Shown here: in pieces, positions 34,029 to 42,749 of the stretch
Layout: each line of letters opens with the position of its first letter
Numbering within the stretch: position 1 is the first letter of the stretch
From: Micromonospora parathelypteridis
Lineage (GTDB): Bacteria; Actinomycetota; Actinomycetes; Mycobacteriales; Micromonosporaceae
DNA length: 64,000 nucleotides
Direction: 5' to 3'
NCBI RefSeq assembly: GCF_014201145.1
Contig: NZ_JACHDP010000001.1
Span: 6,572,001-6,636,000, forward strand
Notes under the pieces: model-generated
What the model was told of the DNA's origin: nothing
What the model saw: the letters and a program-made list of their open reading frames with translations, nothing else
The model's database searches: none
Position numbers and translations under genes: made by a program

Positions 34029-34449
34029 CGCGATGATCTCAGCGTTCGAGTCCTCGCTGGACAAGACGAACCTCATTCTCAAGGACATCGAGAACGCCTA
34101 CGGCTGGCCGAAGGACCGGCGCAACCAGTCGTACGCGGCCCTGCGCACGGTGCTGCACCTGCTGCGCGACCGGCTGCCGGTGGACGAGAGCGTCGAGTTC
34201 GCCCAGCAGTTGCCGGTGCTGGTCCGGGGGATCTACTTCGACGGCTGGGTTCCGTCCGACGTGCCGATCAAGCTCAACCGGGACGACTTCCTGTACGAGG
34301 TCCGGCAGGGCTTCCCGTACGACGCGGAGGGCGGCCCGGAGCGGGTGACGCAGGTGGTGCTGGACACCCTGCGCCGACACGTCACCCAGGGCGAGTGGCA
34401 GGACGTGAAGGACACCATGCCGAGCGACCTCGCCACGATGATGCCGTGA
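34021..34449 (+). CDS. DUF2267 protein
   Basis: A 142-residue helical protein of the DUF2267 family. Recognisable parts are the helical WPKDRRNQSYAALRTVLHLLRDRL, the turn LPVDESVEFAQQLPVLVRGIYFDGW and the second helical repeat FPYDAEGGPERVTQVVLDTLRRH. The family is common in stress-responsive and redox-related regions but has no assigned activity. ATG 34021 is supported by the conserved N-terminus. A strong hairpin terminator follows at once. Confidence 0.85.
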   Translation: MADAMISAFESSLDKTNLILKDIENAYGWPKDRRNQSYAALRTVLHLLRDRLPVDESVEFAQQLPVLVRGIYFDGWVPSDVPIKLNRDDFLYEVRQGFPYDAEGGPERVTQVVLDTLRRHVTQGEWQDVKDTMPSDLATMMP

Positions 34450-34455
34450 CGACCT

Positions 34456-34497
34456 GGCACCTGAGCCCGCCCGAGGAATCGGGCGGGCTCAGGTGCC
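34456..34497 (+). terminator. Strong hairpin terminator after DUF2267
   Basis: A perfect 19-bp stem (34456-34474 with 34479-34497) closed by a GGAA tetraloop starts 6 nt after the DUF2267 stop. Confidence 0.85.
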
Positions 34498-34632
34498 GCG
34501 CTGCCGCTGAACCGCCCGTGTCGCTCCGGTTCGGCGTCTACGGTGAGGGTTAGAGAAGATCGCGCGTGGGGTACCACCCGCACCACGACGGAGCCCGGCG
34601 TACGGCGGGGCGGCACACCCGAGGGAGTACCG

Positions 34633-34938
34633 ATGGCACTCAACGACGACGACATGCAGACCACGGGCGGCGGCGGCCTGGAGGGCCCGGCCGACGGTGG
34701 GGCGACCCCCGGTCACCAGGACGGCGGTGCTGATGGTGGCGCGGAGGGCCCGGCCGACGGTGGGGCGACCCCCGGTCACCAGGACGGCGGTGCCGATGGT
34801 GGCGCGGAAGGCCCGGCCGACGGTGGGGCGACTCCCGGTCACCAGGACGGCGGCGCCGACGGTGGCGCGGAAGGTCCCGCCGACGGCGGTGCGACGCCGG
34901 GCCAGCAGGACGGTGGCGCCGACGGCAGCGCACGGTAG
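34633..34938 (+). CDS. Tandem-repeat Gly/Asp-rich protein (candidate substrate of the downstream oxygenase)
   Basis: A 101-residue protein: a 16-residue start (MALNDDDMQTTGGGGL) then four near-identical 21-residue repeats with consensus EGPADGGATPGHQDGGADGGA. It is acidic, contains no cysteine, and has no hydrophobic segment. The single histidine of repeats 1-3 is glutamine in repeat 4. GAGGG lies 7 nt before ATG 34633. The JmjC-type oxygenase gene starts only 9 nt after its stop. I infer that the repeats are modification sites, most simply hydroxylation of Asp, His or Pro. A structural or metal-binding role is the alternative. The family is not otherwise known to me. Confidence 0.7.
   Translation: MALNDDDMQTTGGGGLEGPADGGATPGHQDGGADGGAEGPADGGATPGHQDGGADGGAEGPADGGATPGHQDGGADGGAEGPADGGATPGQQDGGADGSAR
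34681..34938 (+). repeat. 63-bp tandem repeat, four units
   Basis: Units start at 34681, 34744, 34807 and 34870. Units 1-3 differ by a few third-position changes; unit 4 is more diverged and ends in the stop codon. The repeat is inside the coding frame and preserves it. Confidence 0.95.
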
Positions 34939-34947
34939 CGGCACACC

Positions 34948-36222
34948 ATGACGCACCTCGACCCGCCGGGCGGCCACGGCCGCCCGGCGGTTCCGTCCGC
35001 AGACGCCACCGCCGCCCTGGCCCGCTGCGTCTCGGTCGAACCGGCCAAGTTCGCCGCCGCGCACTGGGGCCACACCCCGCTGCTGTCCCGCGCGACCGAG
35101 CTGCCCGACCCGTCCGGCTTCACCGACCTGCTCAGCCCCGCCGACGCCGACGAGTTGCTGAGCCGGCGCGGACTGCGTACCCCCTTCCTGCGCGTCGCCC
35201 GGGACGGCCAGTTGGTGCCCGCGGCGCGCTGGACCGGCGGCGGCGGTGCCGGCGCCGAGATCGGCGACCAGGTGCTCGACGAGCGGATCCTGGAGCAGTA
35301 CGCCGCCGGCGCCACGCTGGTGCTGCAGGGGCTGCACCGGATCTGGCCACCGCTTGTCGACTTCGCCCGCGACCTGGGCCTCGCGCTCAACCAGCCGTTG
35401 CAGATCAACGCCTACCTCACCCCGGCCGGCAGCCAGGGATTCGCCACCCACTACGACACGCACGACGTGTTCGTCCTCCAGGTCGACGGCCGTAAGCACT
35501 GGCGGATCCACCCGCCGGTGCTGCCCGATCCGCTGGAGAAGCAACCGTGGGGTGGGCGCGCCGACGAGGTCGGCGCCACCGCGCAGGGCCCCGCCGCGCT
35601 GGACGTGGTGCTCGCCCCCGGCGACGCCCTCTACCTGCCCCGGGGCTGGCTGCACAGCGCGCAGGCGCAGGACGCCAGCTCGCTGCACCTGACCGTGGGC
35701 ATCCGTGCTCTCACCCGGTACGCCCTGGTCGAGGAGTTGCTCACGCTGGCCGCCGAGGACCAGCGGCTGCGGGCCAGCCTGCCGTTCGGCACCGACGTGG
35801 CCGACCCGGACGCCATCGAGCCGGAGCTGACCGAGACGGTGGAGGCGTTGCGGGACTGGCTGCTGCGCGCCGACCCGAGCGCGGTCGCCGCGCGCCTGCG
35901 GCAGCGTGCCTGGCCGGCTGCCCGCCCGGCACCCATCCGGCCGCTCGCCCAGGCTGAGGCGCTGGCCGCGTTGGACCCCGACTCCCAGGTCGCGCTGCGC
36001 CCGGGCCTGCGCTGGCAACTCGTGCCGCACAGCTCGGACATGGTGGCGCTGCGGCTGTTCGATCGCACCATCACCCTGCCCGCCGACTGTGAGCCGGCGG
36101 CCCGCGCCGTGCTCAGCGGCACGGTCACCCGGGTAGGTGACCTGCCCGGGCTGCCCGACGACGCCGACCGGGTCACCCTGGCCCGCCGACTGCTCCGCGA
36201 GGCCGTCCTGGTCCCAGTCTGA
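34948..36222 (+). CDS. JmjC/cupin-type Fe(II)/2-oxoglutarate oxygenase (ROXA-like)
   Basis: A 424-residue protein like bacterial ROXA/YcfD and the Cupin_4 family, which hydroxylate side chains of proteins (ribosomal arginine or histidine in the known cases). The iron triad is H168 and D170 in ATHYDTHDVF and H236 in PRGWLHSAQ. LQINAYLTPAGSQGF, HWRIH and PGDALYLPRG are other hallmarks. A C-terminal helical and winged-helix-like region (residues 255-424) fits dimerisation and substrate binding in this family. Its tight coupling to the repeat protein, rather than to a ribosomal gene, suggests that protein as substrate. Confidence 0.85.
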   Translation: MTHLDPPGGHGRPAVPSADATAALARCVSVEPAKFAAAHWGHTPLLSRATELPDPSGFTDLLSPADADELLSRRGLRTPFLRVARDGQLVPAARWTGGGGAGAEIGDQVLDERILEQYAAGATLVLQGLHRIWPPLVDFARDLGLALNQPLQINAYLTPAGSQGFATHYDTHDVFVLQVDGRKHWRIHPPVLPDPLEKQPWGGRADEVGATAQGPAALDVVLAPGDALYLPRGWLHSAQAQDASSLHLTVGIRALTRYALVEELLTLAAEDQRLRASLPFGTDVADPDAIEPELTETVEALRDWLLRADPSAVAARLRQRAWPAARPAPIRPLAQAEALAALDPDSQVALRPGLRWQLVPHSSDMVALRLFDRTITLPADCEPAARAVLSGTVTRVGDLPGLPDDADRVTLARRLLREAVLVPV

Positions 36223-36237
36223 GCAACCCGGCCTGAA

Positions 36238-36753
36238 TCACCCGGCCGTGGCTCCGACCAGCTCGATCCTGAGCGTGTTCGTGACCTCGTCGGTCAGCTC
36301 GCCCTCCGCGCCGACCGAGATCGTGCCCTGGTCGGTGACGCCGAAGACGAGTTCCACCGTGCCGGCCTTCAGCACCAGCGGGTCGTCACCTCCGGTGCCG
36401 GCGGCGACCACCGCGCGGATCGTGGTGATCGCGTCCACGAGGGTCGCCTCGACCCCGCCGTCGCGCAGCTCGTGCCGATCCTGGAGATCCTCGGCGACGA
36501 GCGTGATGTCGATCGTGTGGGTCCTCTGGCGGGAGTGGCTGCCGCCCACCTTGACCTTCCAGCCGATCACGGGGACCCGGAAGTCGACGCCACCGCCGAG
36601 CTTCGTGGTGGCGACCGCGCTCAAGATCAGTTGAACGGAGCCGACCCGCAGGTCCCGACCCTCGTCGGTCGTGGAGATCCCGGCCTGCTTCACCGCGTTC
36701 TTCACCGCCGACACCAACTCCTCCACCGGCACGCTGTGGTCGACCACGTCCAT
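36238..36753 (-). CDS. trypco2-family protein
   Basis: A 171-residue protein whose N-terminal two-thirds match the trypco2 (trypsin-co-occurring) domain: an amphipathic helix SVPVEELVSAVKNAVKQAG, then strands DLRVGSVQLILSAVAT and VDFRVPVIGWKVKVGG, then THTIDITLV. The last 60 residues form a separate mixed domain. trypco2 is known from comparative genomics as a partner of trypsin- or caspase-type conflict modules and probably binds them as sensor or adaptor. Start ATG 36753 has GGGGAGG upstream. It lies 40 nt downstream of the TIR-CHAT gene, so one operon is likely. Confidence 0.75.
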   Translation of the reverse strand: MDVVDHSVPVEELVSAVKNAVKQAGISTTDEGRDLRVGSVQLILSAVATTKLGGGVDFRVPVIGWKVKVGGSHSRQRTHTIDITLVAEDLQDRHELRDGGVEATLVDAITTIRAVVAAGTGGDDPLVLKAGTVELVFGVTDQGTISVGAEGELTDEVTNTLRIELVGATAG

Positions 36754-36793
36754 GCCGCACCTCCCCTTCTGCGCGAGTTGAGTTGCCGACCGC

Positions 36794-39322
36794 TCAGACG
36801 GCGGCGGTGGCGAACGGGTCGCCGTACACGGTGTAGGCCAGCCAGGTCGGGTCCAGCGGGTCGTCCTGCTGCTCGATCCGTGCGGCGAGGGCCGCCGCGC
36901 CGAGCGTGGCGCCGTCGGCGAGGGACTGGTAGAACGCGGTCGCGAAGCGGGCCGAACTGTCCGAGCGCACCGCCCAGAGCGTGCCGACGAACGCGCCCGC
37001 TCCGGACGACATGAACTGCTGCGCCCAGCCGAGCATCTTCGTGTACGTCGGTGCCACGCCCGCGCTCCGGCACGCGTTGATGAACACGAGGGGGCCGGAC
37101 TCCGCCAGCAGTCTCCGGATGCTGGCCTCGGCGAGCAGGGCCGGCTTGAACCGGCCGCCGTCCATGTCGATGAACGAGCCGTCCGAGGAGAACGTGTTGT
37201 GGCAGGCGAAGTGGGTCGCTCCCAGCCCTCCTGAGTTGATCAGGGCGAGGAGTTCGCCGGCTTTGGTGATGGGCTCGCTGTCGGCCGCGCCGAGGATCGC
37301 GCGGATGGCGGCGATCTCCTCGTGCGCGCCGGTCGGAGCCTTCGGCGGCACCACGAAGCGCGGGTTGCGCAGGCCGACCTTCGCGTTGCGGTGCTGACCA
37401 TAGGTGCGGCGTACCACGGGGACCTGCTCGACGAGGAAACCGGCATCGCGCTCGGCGCTGAGCGGATAGAGCAGTTCCCACGGGACGACATCGTGGTCGG
37501 TGGCGATCGTGAAGGCACTCATGTCGGCGCCGACCTGCCAGAACTGGTCCTGCACGTCGGCTGGCACCATCTCCGACCACAGCTGGATGCCCGCCGACCG
37601 GATGACCGCGCGGGTCATCGTCGCGTCGTACCGGGAACCACCACCGGCGAGCTGCTGCAACTCCTTGATCGCGTTCTCCACCGCGGCGTTCGGCGTGTTC
37701 GTGACCGACTCGACGACCGGGGCGAACAGCGCCGCGTCGGAGCGCAGTTGGAAGGTGTAGCGGCTCCCGTCGAACCGTACCTCCATGGTGACCTCGCCCG
37801 GTCGTGCCTGCGGGGCGCCCATCGGCGCCGTCTTCGGCTGGCCGTCCCGGAACGGCCCACCGTCCGCGACGGAGACCTCGACGGACACCTCGCTGAGGAA
37901 CGTGCCGCCGGCCCAGGCCGTCACGTCGATGCGATGCAGACCGGGGGTACGCGCCCCGAAACCGAACCGGATCGGATTCGGATCCTCGTCCGGTAGGACC
38001 AGCACGGTCTGCTGGAGCGGGCCCTCGGCGTGCAGGCCGGCCGGCGCGTGGACGGTCACGGTGACAGGTGTGCCGGCGTCGCTGACGAGGAGGTTCGCCA
38101 ACCGCGAGGTCACGGCGTCCGGGTGAACCGGCCGCCCTTCGGTGACGAGCCGGACGTCGACGCTCAGGTCCCGACCCGCCGGAACCTGGGTGGGCGCACG
38201 CGCCACCAACAGCCGCTCCCGTGCCCGGGGTGTCCCGCCCGGCCGTAAGGCGGACATACCCAATTTCCGGCCCCCGGTGGTCGGGCCGAGCCGGTGTCGC
38301 GCCAGCCGGTACGCGGCTCGTGCCTGCGGGTCGTAGAATTTCCTTTCCAGTTCGCGCCATCGCACATAGTGACGGCCTCGTTCGTCGAGGGAAAGCCGTG
38401 CGCTTCTTCGATAGAGGGTGATGCCGCCGAGAGCAGACGCGCCCCGGTTGAGTCGTCGATTGATGGCTGTCTCGGCTTGGTCCGCCTCGTCGAGGGCGTA
38501 CTGCGAACTGATTGGCCGGCAGGCGTCCAGCACGAACTCGCGGATCAGGCCCGCGGCGTCCGTGATCGCGCGTCGGACGACCTGCGCCGGGTCGGTCACC
38601 CGAAAGCCGACGATGATCGATGCCTCGAAATGGTACGCGCCCTTCGCGGGCAGCCGAACGTCGAAGACGATCCAGTGGTCGCTGGTGTCCACCTCGTAGC
38701 GTGTCGAGTATCGGGCTACGAACCCTGGGCGCCACCACGCCATTGACTGGCCACTGTCGGCGACCTCCAGACCATCTCGGCGGGTCGAGTAGACGATCGC
38801 CGCCGATGGCCCGTGCCCGGGGGGCGGCATGAACCAGCGCACCCGTTCCGCGCTGAGGATCAGTGGGATCGCGCGCCCAGCAGTTTTGGTCTCCGCGCCG
38901 AAACTTGTCGCGAGGTCATCGATCAGGTGGCGGATGTCCGCATCAACGGTGCGCGTGGAGACCCGCCGGTAGTGCTGCTGGACCAGCGGTCTGAGCGCCT
39001 CGGGCAGACGCGTCTCGCGTGGCAGTGGAGCGCCGTCCACCAGCACCGGGATGAGCAGGACCTGCCGTTCGAGGGCGGTTTCGATCGTCCGGAGGGTGCT
39101 GCTCGGAACGTGCTCCGACAAGCCTGCCGGACCGCTGGTCATGCGAGGTTCGAGCACGACGATGAGTGCCGCCGAGGCTGACAGCTCAGCGGGGGAAACG
39201 ACCGCCATCCGATCGTCGCGAATGACGCTGCCGCGGCCGAATCGAGCGGTCAGCGCGTCATCGAGCAGGCGCCCGACGACGTTGTCGTCGTCGGCGCGGT
39301 AGCTGAGGAGGAAGCTGACCAT
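36794..39322 (-). CDS. TIR-CHAT conflict protein (TIR - middle regions - caspase-like protease)
   Basis: An 842-residue multidomain protein. Residues 1-135 are TIR-like (MVSFLLSYRADDD start, candidate catalytic Glu E81). Residues 150-320 include a stretch resembling SPFH/band-7 domains (FEASIIVGFRVTDPAQVVRRAITDA). Residues 390-510 look like a beta-sandwich. Residues 560-842 are a CHAT caspase-like protease with catalytic His708 in THFACHN and Cys751 in VFINACRSAG. TIR domains in bacteria degrade NAD and CHAT proteases cleave proteins, so this chain carries two candidate effectors. The trypco2 partner follows. ATG 39322 has a TACGGT box 7 nt upstream, suggesting leaderless expression. Confidence 0.8.
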   Translation of the reverse strand: MVSFLLSYRADDDNVVGRLLDDALTARFGRGSVIRDDRMAVVSPAELSASAALIVVLEPRMTSGPAGLSEHVPSSTLRTIETALERQVLLIPVLVDGAPLPRETRLPEALRPLVQQHYRRVSTRTVDADIRHLIDDLATSFGAETKTAGRAIPLILSAERVRWFMPPPGHGPSAAIVYSTRRDGLEVADSGQSMAWWRPGFVARYSTRYEVDTSDHWIVFDVRLPAKGAYHFEASIIVGFRVTDPAQVVRRAITDAAGLIREFVLDACRPISSQYALDEADQAETAINRRLNRGASALGGITLYRRSARLSLDERGRHYVRWRELERKFYDPQARAAYRLARHRLGPTTGGRKLGMSALRPGGTPRARERLLVARAPTQVPAGRDLSVDVRLVTEGRPVHPDAVTSRLANLLVSDAGTPVTVTVHAPAGLHAEGPLQQTVLVLPDEDPNPIRFGFGARTPGLHRIDVTAWAGGTFLSEVSVEVSVADGGPFRDGQPKTAPMGAPQARPGEVTMEVRFDGSRYTFQLRSDAALFAPVVESVTNTPNAAVENAIKELQQLAGGGSRYDATMTRAVIRSAGIQLWSEMVPADVQDQFWQVGADMSAFTIATDHDVVPWELLYPLSAERDAGFLVEQVPVVRRTYGQHRNAKVGLRNPRFVVPPKAPTGAHEEIAAIRAILGAADSEPITKAGELLALINSGGLGATHFACHNTFSSDGSFIDMDGGRFKPALLAEASIRRLLAESGPLVFINACRSAGVAPTYTKMLGWAQQFMSSGAGAFVGTLWAVRSDSSARFATAFYQSLADGATLGAAALAARIEQQDDPLDPTWLAYTVYGDPFATAAV

Positions 39323-39329
39323 TTGACGT

Positions 39330-39335
39330 ACCGTA
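39330..39335 (-). promoter_or_regulatory. TACGGT -10 box, leaderless start of the TIR-CHAT operon
   Basis: On the minus strand TACGGT ends 7 nt before ATG 39322. The 92-nt gap to the upstream ATPase operon therefore contains its own promoter. Confidence 0.5.
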
Positions 39336-39414
39336 TCGAAGATCGCGCGCTGATTTTCGCCGCACCGGCGGTCGGCTATTCGACAACCTCTGTGGACTGA
39401 TTCGACCAGATCGC

Positions 39415-40077
39415 TCAGCGTCCCAGCGCCAGCAGCAACCCGGTCGCGAGCACCCCCGCGCCGAGGACCACGGTGATCGGCCGGGGACCGAGCACCGCGT
39501 GCCGACGGTCGGCCAGCACCCGCGCCGGCACCAGGCCGACCAGCGGCCCAAGCAGGGTCACCACCAGCGCCAGCACCGGCATTCCGACCGCCAGGTCGCC
39601 GCCGTACCCGACGCCGAGCGCACGCGCGCCGGCCCCCAGCGCGTACGCGACCACCGCGCCGGCGACCCCGCAGAGCGCCAGTAGCGGGTTGACCGAGGCT
39701 GGCAGCTCACCCGGCTGCCCGGCCCGGTCGAGCAGGTCACGAGCCCGTCCAAGCAGCAGCAACGGGTCGGTGGCCCCGTTGCCGTTCGCCGGGGCGGGCG
39801 GGCCGCCGAGGCGGCGGGCGCCCAGTCGGGTGCGTACCTGTTGCCACAGGTGCGCCACCTCGGCGTCGACCCGTTCCTGCTGTTCACGCGCGGAGACCAG
39901 CTCCTCCTCGGCGAACTGGAGCTGCTCGGCGGCGTCGGCGACAGCCCGCTCGGCAGCGGCGCACTGCCGCTCGTGCCACGTGTGCGCCTCGGCGCGCTGC
40001 TCGTGCACCCGCGCGGTCAGGTCGGCCAGCCGCCGCAACTGCGCCGCGTACGTCTCGCTGGCCACTGGTTCGTTCAT
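39415..40077 (-). CDS. Coiled-coil membrane protein of the FtsK-like operon
   Basis: A 220-residue protein with a heptad-rich N-terminal coiled coil (residues 10-85), a Gly/Pro linker, and three hydrophobic segments in the last 100 residues (about 128-150, 158-182, 200-218). I do not recognise a family. The start codon overlaps the stop of the FtsK-like ATPase (ATGA), so it is coupled and probably works with it, perhaps anchoring the ATPase at the membrane. It is the last gene of the four-gene operon. Confidence 0.65.
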   Translation of the reverse strand: MNEPVASETYAAQLRRLADLTARVHEQRAEAHTWHERQCAAAERAVADAAEQLQFAEEELVSAREQQERVDAEVAHLWQQVRTRLGARRLGGPPAPANGNGATDPLLLLGRARDLLDRAGQPGELPASVNPLLALCGVAGAVVAYALGAGARALGVGYGGDLAVGMPVLALVVTLLGPLVGLVPARVLADRRHAVLGPRPITVVLGAGVLATGLLLALGR

Positions 40078-42749
40078 CGCGACGGTCCATAGGGGATGAT
40101 GACCTGCCCGGTGCGGTGGACCGCCCGGTCGAAGAAGAGCCCCCGCCAGGGGCGGGGATACCAGTCCGGGCCGCCGGTGCCCGGGTAGAGCGAGGCACCC
40201 AGCTCACCGCCGTGCGCGTCCAGCGCCACCCAGGCGCCGATCTGGTCGGTACGGGCGGCCGGCCCACCCAGGTCGGCGCGCATCCGGGCCACCCCCCGCC
40301 ACCAGGCCAGCACGTGCGTCCGTCGTTCCGGCCCGTCGTGCATGATCCGGCGTAGCTGCTCCAGGCCGGTGCGCCGACCGGCGCGGGCGGCCAGTGCGCC
40401 GGCTGCCGCGTCGACCGCGAACAGCAGGAGGTAGTGCGGGCTACCCGGCCCGGTCAGCGCGTCGGCCGTCTCGGCCATCAGCTCGCCCACGGTCTCCTCG
40501 TCGTACCAGGCGGCGTCGTCGGCCAGGTCGTCGTAGAGGGCGCGGGCGATCGGGTCGGCGTCCGGGTCGAGGCAGGCGATGGAGAACCGGGCGGTGCCCG
40601 GCGGGTGCTGGCGGGCCAGCGACCGGGCCGCCGCGTCCAGCACCGCGCACGCCTCGTCCACCCGGGTGCCCAGGACCGCGAGGTTGCGCCCCGGGGCGCG
40701 CGGCAGCCGCAGCGCCGCCGAACGGGACTGCACGTCGATGATCTCGCCGAGCAGGGCCACCGGGTTCCGGGGCACGGTCCCGTCCGGGGGTACGGCGAGG
40801 GCCCGGAAATCCGGTGCGTCCGCCAGCCGGGGGATCGCGTCGCCGTCGAAGAGTCGGGCCGGTGCCGCGTCGGCCGGGCGCATCCGCCACAGCCGGTGCT
40901 GCAACCCGCTCCACGTCTCCCAGTCACTGGCCGACGGGATCCGGGCGACCTCGTTGCCCTCCACCATGCCCGACTCGGCGTTGACCACCGCGTGCCAGCG
41001 GGGCAGCGACTGCGCCGCGTCGTTACGTTCGGCGAGGATCCGCAGCGCCTTCGGCAGCGCGATACGCAGGGTGAACTGGGCGACCAGCGCGGGGCGGCCC
41101 CACAGCGCCTCGATGCCCCGCACGTCCTGCGAGGCGAGCACCAGGTGGATGCCCTGCGACCGGCCGCGGCGGGCCAGGTCCTCCAGCAGGTCGGCCGCCT
41201 CCCGGGCGACCACGTCCCGGCCGGCCAGCAGCATCTGGAACTCGTCGACCACCGCGACGATCCGTGGCCAGTGCCCGGTCGGGTCGACCGCCCGCAGCTC
41301 GGCCAGCTTGGTCACCTCGTGCTTCTTGGCCGCGTCGGCACGCCGGCGCAGCTCCTCGGCGAGGAAACGAAGCAGCGCCAGCCCGAACTCCCGGTCGGTG
41401 TTGACGTTGATGCCGACCAGACGCATGTGCGGCAACCAGCTCGGATCGCGCCGGCCCTGCGCGAACCGCGCGAAGGACACCCCCTCCTTGAAGTCCAGCA
41501 GGTAGAACTCCAACTCGGCGGGGGAGTAGCGGGCCGCCAGCGCGCCGATCCACGCGAAGATCAGGTTGGTCTTGCCGGTGCCGGACGGCCCGCCGATCAG
41601 CGCGTGCGGTGGATAGTCGCCCAACGTCAGCCGGACCGGCCGGCCCTGTGGGCCCTCGCCGATCGGCGCGGTCAGCCCGTCGGCGGAGTCCTCCCGCCAC
41701 ATCAACTCGGGCGGGGGCAGCAAATCGGCGAACGGGGTCGGCGGTGGGCCCGCGTTCACCCGGGCGGCGATCTCCCGGCAGGTCTCGGTGACCAGCGTCG
41801 CCGGTGGCGGCGGGTCCAGCCGGACCGGCAGCCCGGCCGATCCGCCGATCCGCGCGCCGGACACCCCGGCCACCACCCGGGTCACCGTCGGATCCTCCGG
41901 CAGCGGCACACCGTGGACCACCAGGTGCACCCCGCACGCCGCGCCGGCCCGCACGATCCGGTCCAGTTGCCCGCGCTCGTGCCGGTTCAGCTCATCGCCG
42001 CCGAGCAGCACCGCCACCCGCCACGGTTCGGGTCGTCGGCCGGTCGCCGCGGCCAGTTCCCGCAATGAGGCGTACTCGCCGGCGAGCACCGTCTCGTTGA
42101 CCCGGCGGATTTGCTCCACCAGGTCGTCCAGGAGAGGGCTCAGCCCGCCGGGGCCGACGAAGGTGAGCAGCCCCGCCGTGCCCAGCGGGGCGAATCCGGC
42201 CAGGCCGCCACCGAGCTGCTCCGGGTCGTACCCGATCAGTCGTACCGCCCCCGGGTCGGCGCGGCCGACGGCCCGCAGCAGCAACGCGGAGACCACCGCG
42301 TCGCAGCCGGCGCGATCGTCCCCGGAGAGGTGTACGTGCCCGGCGTCGAGGAGCGGCACCAGCGCGGGCACCGGGTCGACGCCGTCGATCCGGACCGTGC
42401 CGACGCGCAGCGCGCCGGGCGGCTCGGCCCGCCGGGCGGGCGTCGGTGTCCACCCCGCCCAGTCGGCCCCCGCGCAGCCGGGCGCCTCCTGACGGGCGGC
42501 GTCGGCGGCGCGTCGGGCCAGCTCGGCGATCCGGGTGGAGTAGCGGGCGTCGATCTCGGCGATGCGGCGGTCCCGTTGGGCCCCCACCCGCTCCGGTACG
42601 GCGGCCGCCGCCCGCTGTACCCGGGCCAGCCGTTCCCGCCCGGCGGTCAGCTCAGCCTGGGCGGCGGACAGTCGGGTACGGGTGGCGCCCAACGCCTCGG
42701 CGAGGGTGTCCCGGACCTGGCGGGCCAACTGCCCGCGCCGGTCAGCCAT
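40074..42749 (-). CDS. FtsK/SpoIIIE (EccC-like) multi-domain ATPase
   Basis: An 891-residue protein: coiled coil 10-90, a RecA-like region without a clear P-loop (115-340), one canonical FtsK domain, and a degenerate nucleotide-binding domain (650-880). Walker A is GGPSGTGKTNLIF (386-398), Walker B RIVAVVDEFQML (496-507), and the sensor segment GRSQGIHLVLASQD is at 529-542. Multiple tandem ATPase domains with only one or two active ones is the EccC pattern of type-VII secretion, but no transmembrane helices are seen here. ATG 42749 overlaps the preceding gene by 8 nt. The WXG-like protein two genes upstream is a possible substrate. Confidence 0.8.
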   Translation of the reverse strand: MADRRGQLARQVRDTLAEALGATRTRLSAAQAELTAGRERLARVQRAAAAVPERVGAQRDRRIAEIDARYSTRIAELARRAADAARQEAPGCAGADWAGWTPTPARRAEPPGALRVGTVRIDGVDPVPALVPLLDAGHVHLSGDDRAGCDAVVSALLLRAVGRADPGAVRLIGYDPEQLGGGLAGFAPLGTAGLLTFVGPGGLSPLLDDLVEQIRRVNETVLAGEYASLRELAAATGRRPEPWRVAVLLGGDELNRHERGQLDRIVRAGAACGVHLVVHGVPLPEDPTVTRVVAGVSGARIGGSAGLPVRLDPPPPATLVTETCREIAARVNAGPPPTPFADLLPPPELMWREDSADGLTAPIGEGPQGRPVRLTLGDYPPHALIGGPSGTGKTNLIFAWIGALAARYSPAELEFYLLDFKEGVSFARFAQGRRDPSWLPHMRLVGINVNTDREFGLALLRFLAEELRRRADAAKKHEVTKLAELRAVDPTGHWPRIVAVVDEFQMLLAGRDVVAREAADLLEDLARRGRSQGIHLVLASQDVRGIEALWGRPALVAQFTLRIALPKALRILAERNDAAQSLPRWHAVVNAESGMVEGNEVARIPSASDWETWSGLQHRLWRMRPADAAPARLFDGDAIPRLADAPDFRALAVPPDGTVPRNPVALLGEIIDVQSRSAALRLPRAPGRNLAVLGTRVDEACAVLDAAARSLARQHPPGTARFSIACLDPDADPIARALYDDLADDAAWYDEETVGELMAETADALTGPGSPHYLLLFAVDAAAGALAARAGRRTGLEQLRRIMHDGPERRTHVLAWWRGVARMRADLGGPAARTDQIGAWVALDAHGGELGASLYPGTGGPDWYPRPWRGLFFDRAVHRTGQVIIPYGPSR

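Noticed and set aside
34681..34938. Tandem array considered as CRISPR.
   Set aside because: Units are 63 bp, contiguous without spacers and in one coding frame; it is a coding minisatellite.
36238..39322. TIR-CHAT/trypco2 considered as phage or plasmid cargo.
   Set aside because: No integrase, attachment-site repeat, tRNA or clear composition break is visible at either side.
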